Below, one piece after another: positions 1 to 7,133 of a DNA stretch of 64,000 nt. Positions within the stretch are counted from its first letter, which is position 1, and every line of letters starts with the position of its first letter. Both the position numbers and the translations under genes were made by a program. Under the pieces are notes generated by a model. It was given only the letters and a program-made list of their open reading frames with translations, searched no databases and was not told the origin of the DNA. This DNA is from Myxococcales bacterium (lineage in GTDB: Bacteria > Myxococcota_A > Bradymonadia > UBA7976 > UBA1532), in contig JACKDP010000003.1 in NCBI GenBank assembly GCA_020633435.1, positions 62,001 through 126,000 of the forward strand, read 5' to 3'.

Positions 1-1
1 G

Positions 2-634
2 CTCTTCCTCATCGGCGCCTCGACGCTGCGCCAGCTCGGCTTCAACCTCTCCGTCCTGCTGGGCGCCGCGGGCATCCTCACCGTGGCCATCGGCTTCGCC
101 TCCCAGACGTCGGCCTCGAACCTCATCAGCGGCATCTTCCTGCTGACGGAGCGCCCCTTCACCATCGGCGACATCATCACCGTCGGCACCACCACCGGGG
201 AGGTGATCTCCGTCGACCTCATCTCGGTGAAGCTGCGCACCCCGGACAACCTGCTCGTCCGCGTGCCCAACGAGATGCTGCTGAAGTCGCAGATCACCAA
301 CCTGAGCCACTACGCCATCCGCCGCCTCGACATCGCCCTGCCCATCGCCTTCGACGGGGACGTGGGCAAGGTGAAGCGCATCCTCATGGCCCTGGCCGAC
401 AAGAACGCCCTCGTGCTCGATGAGCCCGCCCCGATGTTCATGATCAAGGGGTTTGGCGCCTACGCCGTGGAGGTGCAGTTCTCCGTCTGGTCCAGCCGCC
501 TGACGTTCCTGGAGATGCGCAACAGCATTCAGACCGAGATCCAGAAGGCCTTCGCGGACGAGGGCATCCGCATCCCGGTGCCGCGCTACGAGGTGCAGGG
601 CGACGTGGCCGCCCCGCCGCCCCCGCCCGCCTGA
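2..634 (+). CDS. MscS-family mechanosensitive channel (C-terminal part, 5' end off the window)
   Basis: The reading frame is open from base 2, so the true start lies upstream and about 210 residues are visible. They begin in the pore-lining third transmembrane helix (G/A-rich segment GAAGILTVAIGFASQ) and run into the motif SNLISGIFLLTERPF-x-IGD that marks the start of the MscS beta domain. The cytoplasmic domain follows, with a conserved P-N region (RVPNEMLL). The protein ends in a poly-proline tail. MscS channels sit in the inner membrane and open on hypo-osmotic shock. The last 49 bases overlap tail-to-tail with the end of the minus-strand ATPase gene. Only the N-terminal domain architecture is unknown. 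Confidence 0.9.
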   Translation, partial: LFLIGASTLRQLGFNLSVLLGAAGILTVAIGFASQTSASNLISGIFLLTERPFTIGDIITVGTTTGEVISVDLISVKLRTPDNLLVRVPNEMLLKSQITNLSHYAIRRLDIALPIAFDGDVGKVKRILMALADKNALVLDEPAPMFMIKGFGAYAVEVQFSVWSSRLTFLEMRNSIQTEIQKAFADEGIRIPVPRYEVQGDVAAPPPPPA

Positions 635-2640
635 CCAGCAGCCGGTTCCGCGAGAACGCGAAACACCTCCCTCAACTTGGCCCGAGCTCCCTTCAACTTC
701 TGGAGAATTTGGCGCTCCTCTGCAGATAGCGCCTCCGCTCGCACCTCCTCGTCGACCAACAAGGCCTCAAGAAACGGCCTGGAGGAGCCCAGTTCGGCGT
801 GTGCCACCATCAAGGAACCAAACCAGGCTGCCGACTCGGGCAATAGGGCCCCAAACATCGTCAAGAGTGAGTTCGCTGTCACTGCGTCATCGAGAAGTGC
901 TGGCTGGCACTGGATGAGGAGCCGTTGGACTTCCAGCAGTTGCCGCACGAGAGGTGGCCCGGTTGGAAGACTGTCCCGCAGTCGACCTGCCAGTCCCAGA
1001 AGTCCGGTCCCGACCAGGAGCCACACCTGTGCTTCCGTCGAAGGCAGCCTCTCAAGTGACGGCAGACCTTCCAGTGTCACAGATTCCGTCCCCAAGCCTC
1101 GCCAGACCCACTTCACAAAGGGTCCGGAACCCGTTGGCAGGACCTCGTCCACGACGCGAAGCGCCTCCTCTTCACTGCCACTGGCGAGGATGCACATGAA
1201 GCCAGCCACAAATGGAGCGGCCTCACGAGAACAGCTCGAAAACGCTGAGCGTTCAATCGTGGAAGTGCCCGGCACGAGTCGAACGAGCGCCGCCAACTCG
1301 TCCGCGCGATCGGAGTCATCCAACCGACGGAAGTAGTCGGGCATGTCCCGATACCGACCGGCCCGGAACATCGCCACCGCTGCGCTACCGTCGGCCACCT
1401 GGCCCTTTCTGTCCTTGGGAAGGGCCAAGGCCCGCAATACCAACTCGCGCAGGTCGAGGTGCTCCAGCAGCGGCAGCAGGTCCTCGCAGGCGTACCAGAT
1501 GCGGAGAAACCGGGCGAGCGTCGGCATGGCCTGATCCGACCGCTTCATCGCCCGGGCGATGCGGTACAGTGGCTCAGCAACCTCATACAGCGTGTGCCGA
1601 CCCACCCGGATGCTCCTTACCAGGTGGTCCTTCTGCATTCGCCGAAGTTGCGTCGACGCCGACGTCTCCGGCGTGAATGTCACCTGGGCCAGTGCCTTGA
1701 CGGTCATGGGCCGCCAGTTCTCGGCCAGCGCCTCCAGCAGGGTCGCTTGCCCCGGTGGGAGCCGGGCAAGCTGTTCCTGGAAGTACGGCGTGAGCTCATC
1801 CGCGAACGCGTAGAAGCTCTCGACCAGATCATCGAGCGACTCCCGGGTCAGGTAGGGAAACACGAGCGCCATGGCCCGCGGGTTCCCCCCGGTGAATGTC
1901 CGCAGTGACTTGACCCGTGCGAGCCCCTGCGGGCTGGCCAGGAAGCTCTCCAGATCAGCCTTTCCGCTGTGCTCGGCGAGCCGACGGAGCATCTCCCGGC
2001 ACTGATCAGCCGAAAGCGGTTCGAGCGTCCGGCGATTGAGGGTGTGGAAGAAGGGCTCGGATTCCTTGAGGAAGGCGGCACTCGCTGTTCGTGAACCCGC
2101 CATGATCGACCAGTTGACCTCGGTCTGCAGCAGGCGTCGCAGGCTCTGTTGCCCCGTACGACCCAGGGCGACGAACAGGCTGTCGAGGTTCTCGAGGAAG
2201 ATGATCAGCGACCGCCCCTGCAGCCGGGCCTTGATCAGCGCCACCGCCTGCTCCGCGACCGCCGCCAACGGTAGCTGCTGCAGGTGCTGGAAGAGGGTCT
2301 GTGGATTCGGCAGGCCTGCCTCGGTCGGCATCGCGTTCAGAATGCGGCCCAGCAAGGCCTCTAGCGACGCGATGCTCTCCTCCTCCTGGAGGGCTGCCAC
2401 GACAAACGCCTTTCCGGCTAAAGGGTCCGTCGTCAGCGCCTGGTGAACCAGGGCCAGCAAGTGACTCTTGCCGGCCCCACGAGGACCCACCAGCAGCTCA
2501 TAGCGGCCGCCACCACCCACGGCGACGTCACGAAGGCTGTCCACCAGGTGTTGGAGCAGCTCATCGCGGCCCACGAGCAGCCTGCGCAGGAGCCCACGAT
2601 CAACGAGCCAGGGTGAGTAGCGAGAGGGTGAGGTCAGCAT
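586..2640 (-). CDS. AAA/Orc1-Cdc6-like ATPase with C-terminal winged helix
   Basis: The predicted protein has 684 aa. A P-loop GPRGAGKS lies at residues 52-59, and a Walker-B-like strand LIIFLENLD sits near residue 150 (E in the usual acidic place). A winged-helix-like segment near 300-370 (LLEALAENWRPMTVKALAQV) is followed by a long helical C-terminal half that I do not recognise. I chose the ATG at 2640 because it forms a TGATG stop/start overlap with the upstream ATPase gene; a GTG at 2667 is the longer alternative. The pair is therefore translationally coupled. Its GC content is lower than that of neighbouring genes, which suggests acquisition. The family (archaeal ATPase/STAND-like) acts as NTP-driven switches; the actual role here is unknown. 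Confidence 0.75.
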   Translation of the reverse strand: MLTSPSRYSPWLVDRGLLRRLLVGRDELLQHLVDSLRDVAVGGGGRYELLVGPRGAGKSHLLALVHQALTTDPLAGKAFVVAALQEEESIASLEALLGRILNAMPTEAGLPNPQTLFQHLQQLPLAAVAEQAVALIKARLQGRSLIIFLENLDSLFVALGRTGQQSLRRLLQTEVNWSIMAGSRTASAAFLKESEPFFHTLNRRTLEPLSADQCREMLRRLAEHSGKADLESFLASPQGLARVKSLRTFTGGNPRAMALVFPYLTRESLDDLVESFYAFADELTPYFQEQLARLPPGQATLLEALAENWRPMTVKALAQVTFTPETSASTQLRRMQKDHLVRSIRVGRHTLYEVAEPLYRIARAMKRSDQAMPTLARFLRIWYACEDLLPLLEHLDLRELVLRALALPKDRKGQVADGSAAVAMFRAGRYRDMPDYFRRLDDSDRADELAALVRLVPGTSTIERSAFSSCSREAAPFVAGFMCILASGSEEEALRVVDEVLPTGSGPFVKWVWRGLGTESVTLEGLPSLERLPSTEAQVWLLVGTGLLGLAGRLRDSLPTGPPLVRQLLEVQRLLIQCQPALLDDAVTANSLLTMFGALLPESAAWFGSLMVAHAELGSSRPFLEALLVDEEVRAEALSAEERQILQKLKGARAKLREVFRVLAEPAAGQAGGGGGAATSPCTS

Positions 2641-3785
2641 CACAGGCCGCGCTCCTGCCTCCACCACCGCCGCAGGACGTCCAGGCGGAAGCGCCAGCGA
2701 TGGTCGGTACCCTCACGCAGGAGGTACTGATCCTTGCGGAGTCGGTTGAGCGCTGCGAGGACCTGCTCTCGGTCGGTCCCCAGGTCCGCGACCAGTTTGG
2801 CGAGGGCGACTCCCTGCGCATCCACGGCGATGGTGTCCAGGAGGGTCCGGGTCAACGTGAGCGTCTCGGCGGGCAGGTAGTGCCCCAGGCGCTCAAGGTA
2901 GTGGCTCAACTCCAGCGGGTCGCTATCGTCCGCGATGAGCTGCTGGAGCGCGCCCTCCACCTCCGCCTCATCTATCCGTCCCGATTGGCGAAGGCGGTCG
3001 GCCATGTGCTGAATGACAAGCGGATGGCCCTCCGACCGTTGGGCGATGAAGCGCGCCAGCGTGAGAGGGGGCGTGCCCGGCAGGAGCGAGAGCAGTACCT
3101 CGGCCAGCTTGGCCGCTCCCACCTCGTCGAGGAGTGGGACTATCTGCTTGTTGACGTCGTTGATGGGGTCGTTTGCGTAGCCGTGCCGTCGAAGTTGCTC
3201 CATGACCTCCTCGAAGCCGATGGATCCGGTGAGGACCATTCGAATGCGAGGGAACGCCTGGCGGGCTGCCCTGAGCCGGTCGAGCAGCACCATGGCCTCT
3301 TCGGCGGCACCGCGTCGGGCCAGATCGCCGAAGAACAGGGTGAACTCGTCCCAGAAGAAGACCACCAGGCCATTCTCCGGGGTGGCTTCGTTCACCTCAT
3401 GAAGCAGCTCGTCAAGGAGGACCTTCCACTGCGCGGGGGCAAGCTGAACCCGAACGCCTGGAACATCCAGGCCCACTCCGAAGCGGCCCAGGATATCGCT
3501 CACCCTGCTCTTCACGCGGGTCAGGAGGCCGACGATGTGGTCGACATCATCCGCCAGACGCGCGACGAACTCGGTGGCGCTTTGCAGACCCTCCAGATTC
3601 CGCATGATGGGCACGACGCGGGCTGGGGGATACGCCAGCATGCGCCGACAGATGCTGGTCTTGCCCACCCGCCGAGGCGCGAGCAAGCCGACGCTCTGGC
3701 GCTGGAGGATGAGCCAGTACTCGTCGATTTCCCGGTCTCGACCAATGACCGCGTCCGCCGGAATCGCTCCACCTGGATTGATCAT
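2640..3785 (-). CDS. AAA-type ATPase, first gene of the coupled ATPase pair
   Basis: The product has 381 aa. It carries a variant P-loop APRRVGKTS at residues 36-44 and a clear Walker B strand LVVFFWDEF near residue 140. A C-terminal winged-helix segment (VLAALNRLRKDQYLL) ends in a basic tail. This resembles the archaeal ATPase/Orc1-like families often found next to a second ATPase. I chose the ATG at 3785; a TTG at 3803 would add six residues. A GGGTGG sequence lies about 6 bases upstream of the ATG. The upstream region holds a repeated GTACGACA element that could be an operator. Function is unknown; a defence or mobile-element role is only a guess. Confidence 0.75.
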   Translation of the reverse strand: MINPGGAIPADAVIGRDREIDEYWLILQRQSVGLLAPRRVGKTSICRRMLAYPPARVVPIMRNLEGLQSATEFVARLADDVDHIVGLLTRVKSRVSDILGRFGVGLDVPGVRVQLAPAQWKVLLDELLHEVNEATPENGLVVFFWDEFTLFFGDLARRGAAEEAMVLLDRLRAARQAFPRIRMVLTGSIGFEEVMEQLRRHGYANDPINDVNKQIVPLLDEVGAAKLAEVLLSLLPGTPPLTLARFIAQRSEGHPLVIQHMADRLRQSGRIDEAEVEGALQQLIADDSDPLELSHYLERLGHYLPAETLTLTRTLLDTIAVDAQGVALAKLVADLGTDREQVLAALNRLRKDQYLLREGTDHRWRFRLDVLRRWWRQERGL

Positions 3786-3806
3786 GCGCGCCACCCAAGA
3801 CAAACC

Positions 3807-3830
3807 TGTCGTACGACGATTTTGTCGTAC
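3807..3830 (-). promoter_or_regulatory. Operator-like direct repeat/palindrome upstream of the ATPase pair
   Basis: The octamer TGTCGTAC occurs at 3807-3814 and again at 3823-3830, exactly 16 bases apart. The first copy is part of a perfect 10-base palindrome GTCGTACGAC (3808-3817). The site lies in an AT-richer stretch 22-45 bases upstream of the ATG at 3785. Two same-face half sites just upstream of a two-gene operon look like a repressor binding site. No dedicated regulator is encoded next door, so an ATPase winged helix binding its own promoter is one possibility. Confidence 0.45.
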
Positions 3831-3858
3831 ATTTCCAGTTTGTCAAGTAGGGCGGCCC

Positions 3859-4290
3859 TCAGCCGCGCTCCGTCGCCACCTGCCGCCTGGCCGGCGACCG
3901 CCGCGGGCCGCGCAGGCTGCGGGCCCGGGCCGGGCTCGGCGGCGCGAGCCGGGGCCGCTGCTGGTGGGCCGGCAGCCCCGCGCCCACCTCCAGCAGCCGC
4001 GTGAGCCGCCCGAGGATGCGGCCGATCATCCGCCGCGGCGCCTCGCCCCCGCGATCCAGCCCGACGAGCAGGTGGGCCAGGCAGCCCAGGCCCCGCGACA
4101 GCCGCGAGCCGACGCGCACGCAGGCCTCGCCCTGCCCCAGCCGGGGCAAGGCGCTGGCCACCAGGTGCAGCGTGTCGCGGGCCTCGCCCGGCGCGAGGAC
4201 GCGGGCGAGCTCGGCGAGGTCCTGGGCGAAGCGGGTGAGGTGCAGCTCGAGCAGCACGGCGCTGGCGGAGGAGGCGCGGTGGGGCGACAT
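3859..4290 (-). CDS. Small helical hypothetical protein
   Basis: The predicted protein has 143 aa. The first 100 residues are Leu/Ala-rich and look like a helical bundle (ELHLTRFAQDLAELARVL, RILGRLTRLLEV). The last 40 residues are Arg/Pro/Ala-rich and low complexity. I chose the ATG at 4290 because it has GAGGG upstream and leaves 95 bases to the divergent gene; the frame is open further, to 4383. I recognise no family and see no signal peptide or membrane segment. It stands alone between the ATPase pair and a divergent lipoprotein gene. The ordered N-terminal half argues for a real gene, but this is one of the less secure calls. Confidence 0.5.
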   Translation of the reverse strand: MSPHRASSASAVLLELHLTRFAQDLAELARVLAPGEARDTLHLVASALPRLGQGEACVRVGSRLSRGLGCLAHLLVGLDRGGEAPRRMIGRILGRLTRLLEVGAGLPAHQQRPRLAPPSPARARSLRGPRRSPARRQVATERG

Positions 4291-4385
4291 GGCGGCGTTC
4301 CCTCGACGTTTCGGCGGGCGTGGCCGAGGGACGACCTCGGCCCGCATGTATTGCGCCCGAAGTCGGCCTTGGCCATCGTGCACCC

Positions 4386-5084
4386 ATGCGTAGACCCGAT
4401 CTGACCCTCGCCCTGTTCCCGCTGCTGGCCCTCGCGGCCTGCGGCACGACGCCCACCAGCGCCCCCATGGACCACCACGGCCACGGCGCGCACCACCGCG
4501 GGCACCGCTTCGACGACGACCCGGCCCAGTGGGCGAAGCGCTTCGACGACCCCGCCCGGGACGCCTGGCAGAAGCCCGACGCCGTGATCGCCCGCCTCGG
4601 CCTCGCCGCCGACGCCCAGGTGGCCGACGTCGGCGCCGGCACCGGCTACTTCGCCGTGCGCCTCGCCCGGGCCGTGCCCCATGGCGCCGTCTGGGCCGCC
4701 GACATCGAGCCCACCATGGTGGCCTGGCTCGCCGATCGCGCCGCCCGCGAGGACGTGGTGAACCTGCGCCCGCTCCTCGCGAAGCCCGCCGATCCCGCCC
4801 TGCCCACGCCGGTGGACGTCATCTTCATCTGCAACACCTGGCACCACGTGGCCGACCGGCCCGCCTGGCTGAAGGCCGCCACCGCCCAGCTCAAGCCCGG
4901 CGGGCGCATCGCCATCCTCGACTACCGCGTCGACTTCGAGGGCGACGGCCCCCCCAAGGACCTGCGGCTCACCCAGGAGGCCGTCATCGCCGAGCTGCAG
5001 GCCGCCGGCTTTTCCCTGCAAGATCGGGAGGATGGCGAGTTCCCCCGCCAGTACCTCCTGGTGTTCGGGCGCCCGACCCCCTGA
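4386..5084 (+). CDS. Lipoprotein with class I SAM-dependent methyltransferase domain
   Basis: The product has 232 aa. It starts with a lipoprotein signal (LALFPLLALAAC, Cys near residue 19), then a His-rich stretch (DHHGHGAHHRGH). A Rossmann methyltransferase follows, with motif I VADVGAGTGYFAVRLA, an acidic end of strand 2 (AADIEP) and a post-motif III region (LKPGGRIAILDYR). Such enzymes transfer a methyl group from S-adenosylmethionine, a cytoplasmic cofactor. The export signal is therefore odd: either a periplasmic enzyme with an unusual cofactor supply, or a bacteriocin-like or metal-binding use of the fold. The stop is 2 bases before the permease start, so it probably heads that operon. 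Confidence 0.8.
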   Translation: MRRPDLTLALFPLLALAACGTTPTSAPMDHHGHGAHHRGHRFDDDPAQWAKRFDDPARDAWQKPDAVIARLGLAADAQVADVGAGTGYFAVRLARAVPHGAVWAADIEPTMVAWLADRAAREDVVNLRPLLAKPADPALPTPVDVIFICNTWHHVADRPAWLKAATAQLKPGGRIAILDYRVDFEGDGPPKDLRLTQEAVIAELQAAGFSLQDREDGEFPRQYLLVFGRPTP

Positions 5085-5086
5085 GC

Positions 5087-6184
5087 GTGCGCCGCCGCCT
5101 CCTCCTGCTGGCCCTGCCCTTCGTGGCCCTCGCCGCGTGGGGGCTGCTCGTCCCCGAGGTGGCGGCGAGCGCCTGGGGCCTGTGCCGCAAGGGCGCGGTG
5201 GCCGTGGCCCTGGGCCTGGGCCTGTACGCCCTGGGCGCGCGCGGCTTGCTGCCCCGCTTCCTGGCGCGCCGCCTCGTCTCGCTCCTCATCGTCCTCATCG
5301 GCGCCAGCACCCTGGTCTTCGGGGCCCTGCGCCTCGCCCCCGGTGATCCCGTCGACGCCATCCTGGGGGAGCAGGCCTCCGCCGAGGCCCGCGCGGAGCT
5401 GGCCCAGGCCCTCTGCCTCGACCGCCCCCTGCTGGCCCAGTACAACGACTGCTTCTGGGACAGCGTGCTCGATGGCTCCCTGGGCCAGACGTTCGACGTC
5501 ACGCCCCGCCCCGTCATCGAGCTGCTGGCCGAGAACTTCCCCTCCACCGCCGAGCTGGCCCTCGCCGGCATGGTGGTCGCCCTGTGCATCGCCTTCCCGC
5601 TGGGGCTGATCTCGGCCCTGCGCCGCGGCACCTGGGTCGATCACGGCGCCTCCGTCTTCGCGCTCCTCGGCGTCGCCGTGCCCGCCTTCTGGCTTGGGCC
5701 CATGCTGCTGCTGGCCCTGACCGTCGCCGTGGACTGGCTGCCCAGCCCGGCGCGCACCGACCGCCCCGTGCTGGCCCTCATCCTGCCCGCCATCACGCTG
5801 GGCACCGCCCTGGCCGGCAAGCTGACGCGCATGATCCGCTCCAGCGTGCTGGAGGTCGCCCAGGACGAGTACGTCGTGGCGGCCCGGGCCAAGGGCCTGT
5901 CCGAAAAGACGATTCTGATCAAGCACGTCCTGCGCAACGCCCTCATCCCGGTCGTCACGGTGATGGGCATCCAGTTCGGCGCGCTGCTCACCGGCGCCAT
6001 CATCACCGAGAAGGTCTTCGCCCGGCCGGGCGTGGGCACCCTGCTGCTCGAGGCCATCCAGCAGCGCGACTACCCCGTGGTCCAGGGCACCGTCCTGCTC
6101 ATCGCCACCACCTACGTCGTCGTGAACCTGGCGACCGACCTCGTGTACGTGCTCATCGACCCGCGCGTGAGGCTCGACGCATGA
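5087..6184 (+). CDS. Oligopeptide/dipeptide-type ABC transporter permease (OppB/DppB family)
   Basis: The product has 365 aa, starting at a GTG 2 bases after the previous stop. An extra hydrophobic N-terminal region precedes the family start FLARRLVSLLIVLIGAST. The periplasmic loop contains LRLAPGDPVDAILG. The ABC-interaction (EAA) loop is visible as EYVVAARAKGLSEKTILIKH followed by LRNALIPV. Five to six further membrane helices follow. OppB/DppB proteins form one half of the inner-membrane channel for peptide or nickel importers. The gene overlaps the next permease by ATGA. No substrate-binding protein or ATPase gene is adjacent, so the missing subunits must be elsewhere. Confidence 0.9.
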   Translation: MRRRLLLLALPFVALAAWGLLVPEVAASAWGLCRKGAVAVALGLGLYALGARGLLPRFLARRLVSLLIVLIGASTLVFGALRLAPGDPVDAILGEQASAEARAELAQALCLDRPLLAQYNDCFWDSVLDGSLGQTFDVTPRPVIELLAENFPSTAELALAGMVVALCIAFPLGLISALRRGTWVDHGASVFALLGVAVPAFWLGPMLLLALTVAVDWLPSPARTDRPVLALILPAITLGTALAGKLTRMIRSSVLEVAQDEYVVAARAKGLSEKTILIKHVLRNALIPVVTVMGIQFGALLTGAIITEKVFARPGVGTLLLEAIQQRDYPVVQGTVLLIATTYVVVNLATDLVYVLIDPRVRLDA

Positions 6185-7011
6185 GCCGCCTGCGCCACGC
6201 CCTCGGGCACCTGCCCGTCTACGCCGGGGCCTTCGCCGTCTTCGCGCTGGTCTTCGTGGCCCTCTTCGCCCCCTGGATCGCCCCGTACCCGCCCGACCAG
6301 CTCAACCTCGTCAACGACCTGGCCCCGCCCGGCGGCGCCCACTGGCTCGGCACCGACGAGAACGGCGCCGACGTCCTGTCGGCCCTCTGCTACGGCGCGC
6401 GGGTCGCCGCCCTCGTGGGCCTCGGCACCGTGGGCCTGTGCATGGTCATCGGCGTGACGCTCGGCGCCGTCAGCGGCTACCTCGGCGGCCTCGTCGACGA
6501 GGTGCTCATGCGCATCATCGACGTGCTCATGGCCTTCCCCGGCATCCTGCTGGCCATCCTGCTCATCGCCATCACCCGCGAGCCCTCCATCGGCTCCGTC
6601 ATCCTGGCCCTGAGCCTCACCGGCTGGGCGGGCTACGCGCGCCTCGTGCGCGGCCAGGTGCTCTCCCTGCGCGAGCGCCCCTTCGTCGTCGCCGCCCGCT
6701 CCATGGGCGCCCCCACCGGCTGGATCATCCGCAAGCACCTCGTCCCCAACGTGCTGGCTCCGGTCATCGTCCAGGCCACCTTCGGCATCGCCTCGGCCAT
6801 CCTCGCCGAGGCCGGCCTGTCGTTCCTGGGCCTGGGGCCCGAGGGCGTCTCGTCGTGGGGCGCGCTGCTCGACCAGGGGGCCCGCTACTTCCTCGTCAGC
6901 GGCCACCTGGCCCTCTTCCCGGGCCTGGCCATCCTGCTCACCGTCCTGGGCATCAACCTGCTCGGCGACGCCCTCCGCGACCGCCTCGACCCCCACCACG
7001 ATCGCGGCTGA
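6181..7011 (+). CDS. Oligopeptide/dipeptide-type ABC transporter permease (OppC/DppC family)
   Basis: The product has 276 aa. An N-terminal membrane helix (AGAFAVFALVFVALFAPW) is followed by the OppC N-terminal motif HWLGTDENGADVLS. The EAA loop reads PFVVAARSMGAPTGWIIRKH then LVPNVLAPVIV. The last helices contain GLSFLGLGP, typical of OppC/DppC. It is the heterodimer partner of the preceding permease, with the start codon overlapping its stop (ATGA). The usual downstream OppD/OppF ATPases are absent; instead a palindrome and an unrelated amidase gene follow. Substrate cannot be read from the sequence. Confidence 0.9.
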   Translation: MSRLRHALGHLPVYAGAFAVFALVFVALFAPWIAPYPPDQLNLVNDLAPPGGAHWLGTDENGADVLSALCYGARVAALVGLGTVGLCMVIGVTLGAVSGYLGGLVDEVLMRIIDVLMAFPGILLAILLIAITREPSIGSVILALSLTGWAGYARLVRGQVLSLRERPFVVAARSMGAPTGWIIRKHLVPNVLAPVIVQATFGIASAILAEAGLSFLGLGPEGVSSWGALLDQGARYFLVSGHLALFPGLAILLTVLGINLLGDALRDRLDPHHDRG

Positions 7012-7028
7012 GGTCAGCGAGCCCCGAT

Positions 7029-7048
7029 CTGGGGTCTGCAGACCCCAG
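7029..7048. terminator. Perfect 20-base palindrome after the permease operon
   Basis: The sequence CTGGGGTCTGCAGACCCCAG is identical to its reverse complement and lies 18 bases after the permease stop. As RNA it would form a strong hairpin with a minimal loop. No T-run follows on either strand, so it is not a canonical intrinsic terminator. It may act as a Rho-independent-like pause or 3' stabiliser, or be a dimeric protein's binding site. Confidence 0.4.
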
Positions 7049-7089
7049 TCACACCCACGAAAACCCAGCAAGATCAAGCGCTTGCCCGC

Positions 7090-7104
7090 TGGCACGCTTC
7101 CTGG
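7090..7104 (+). promoter_or_regulatory. Candidate sigma-54-like promoter for the amidase gene
   Basis: TGGCACG at 7090-7096 matches the -24 element of sigma-54 promoters, and CTGG at 7101-7104 sits where the -12 TTGC should be. The -12 match is imperfect. A start 12 bases further on would give a short leader containing AGGAGG at 7123-7128. The 13 bases GCCCGCTGGCACG (7084-7096) recur exactly upstream of the universal stress gene at 26030-26042. Confidence 0.3.
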
Positions 7105-7133
7105 ACTGCGCAGGCCCCCCACAGGAGGTGCCG

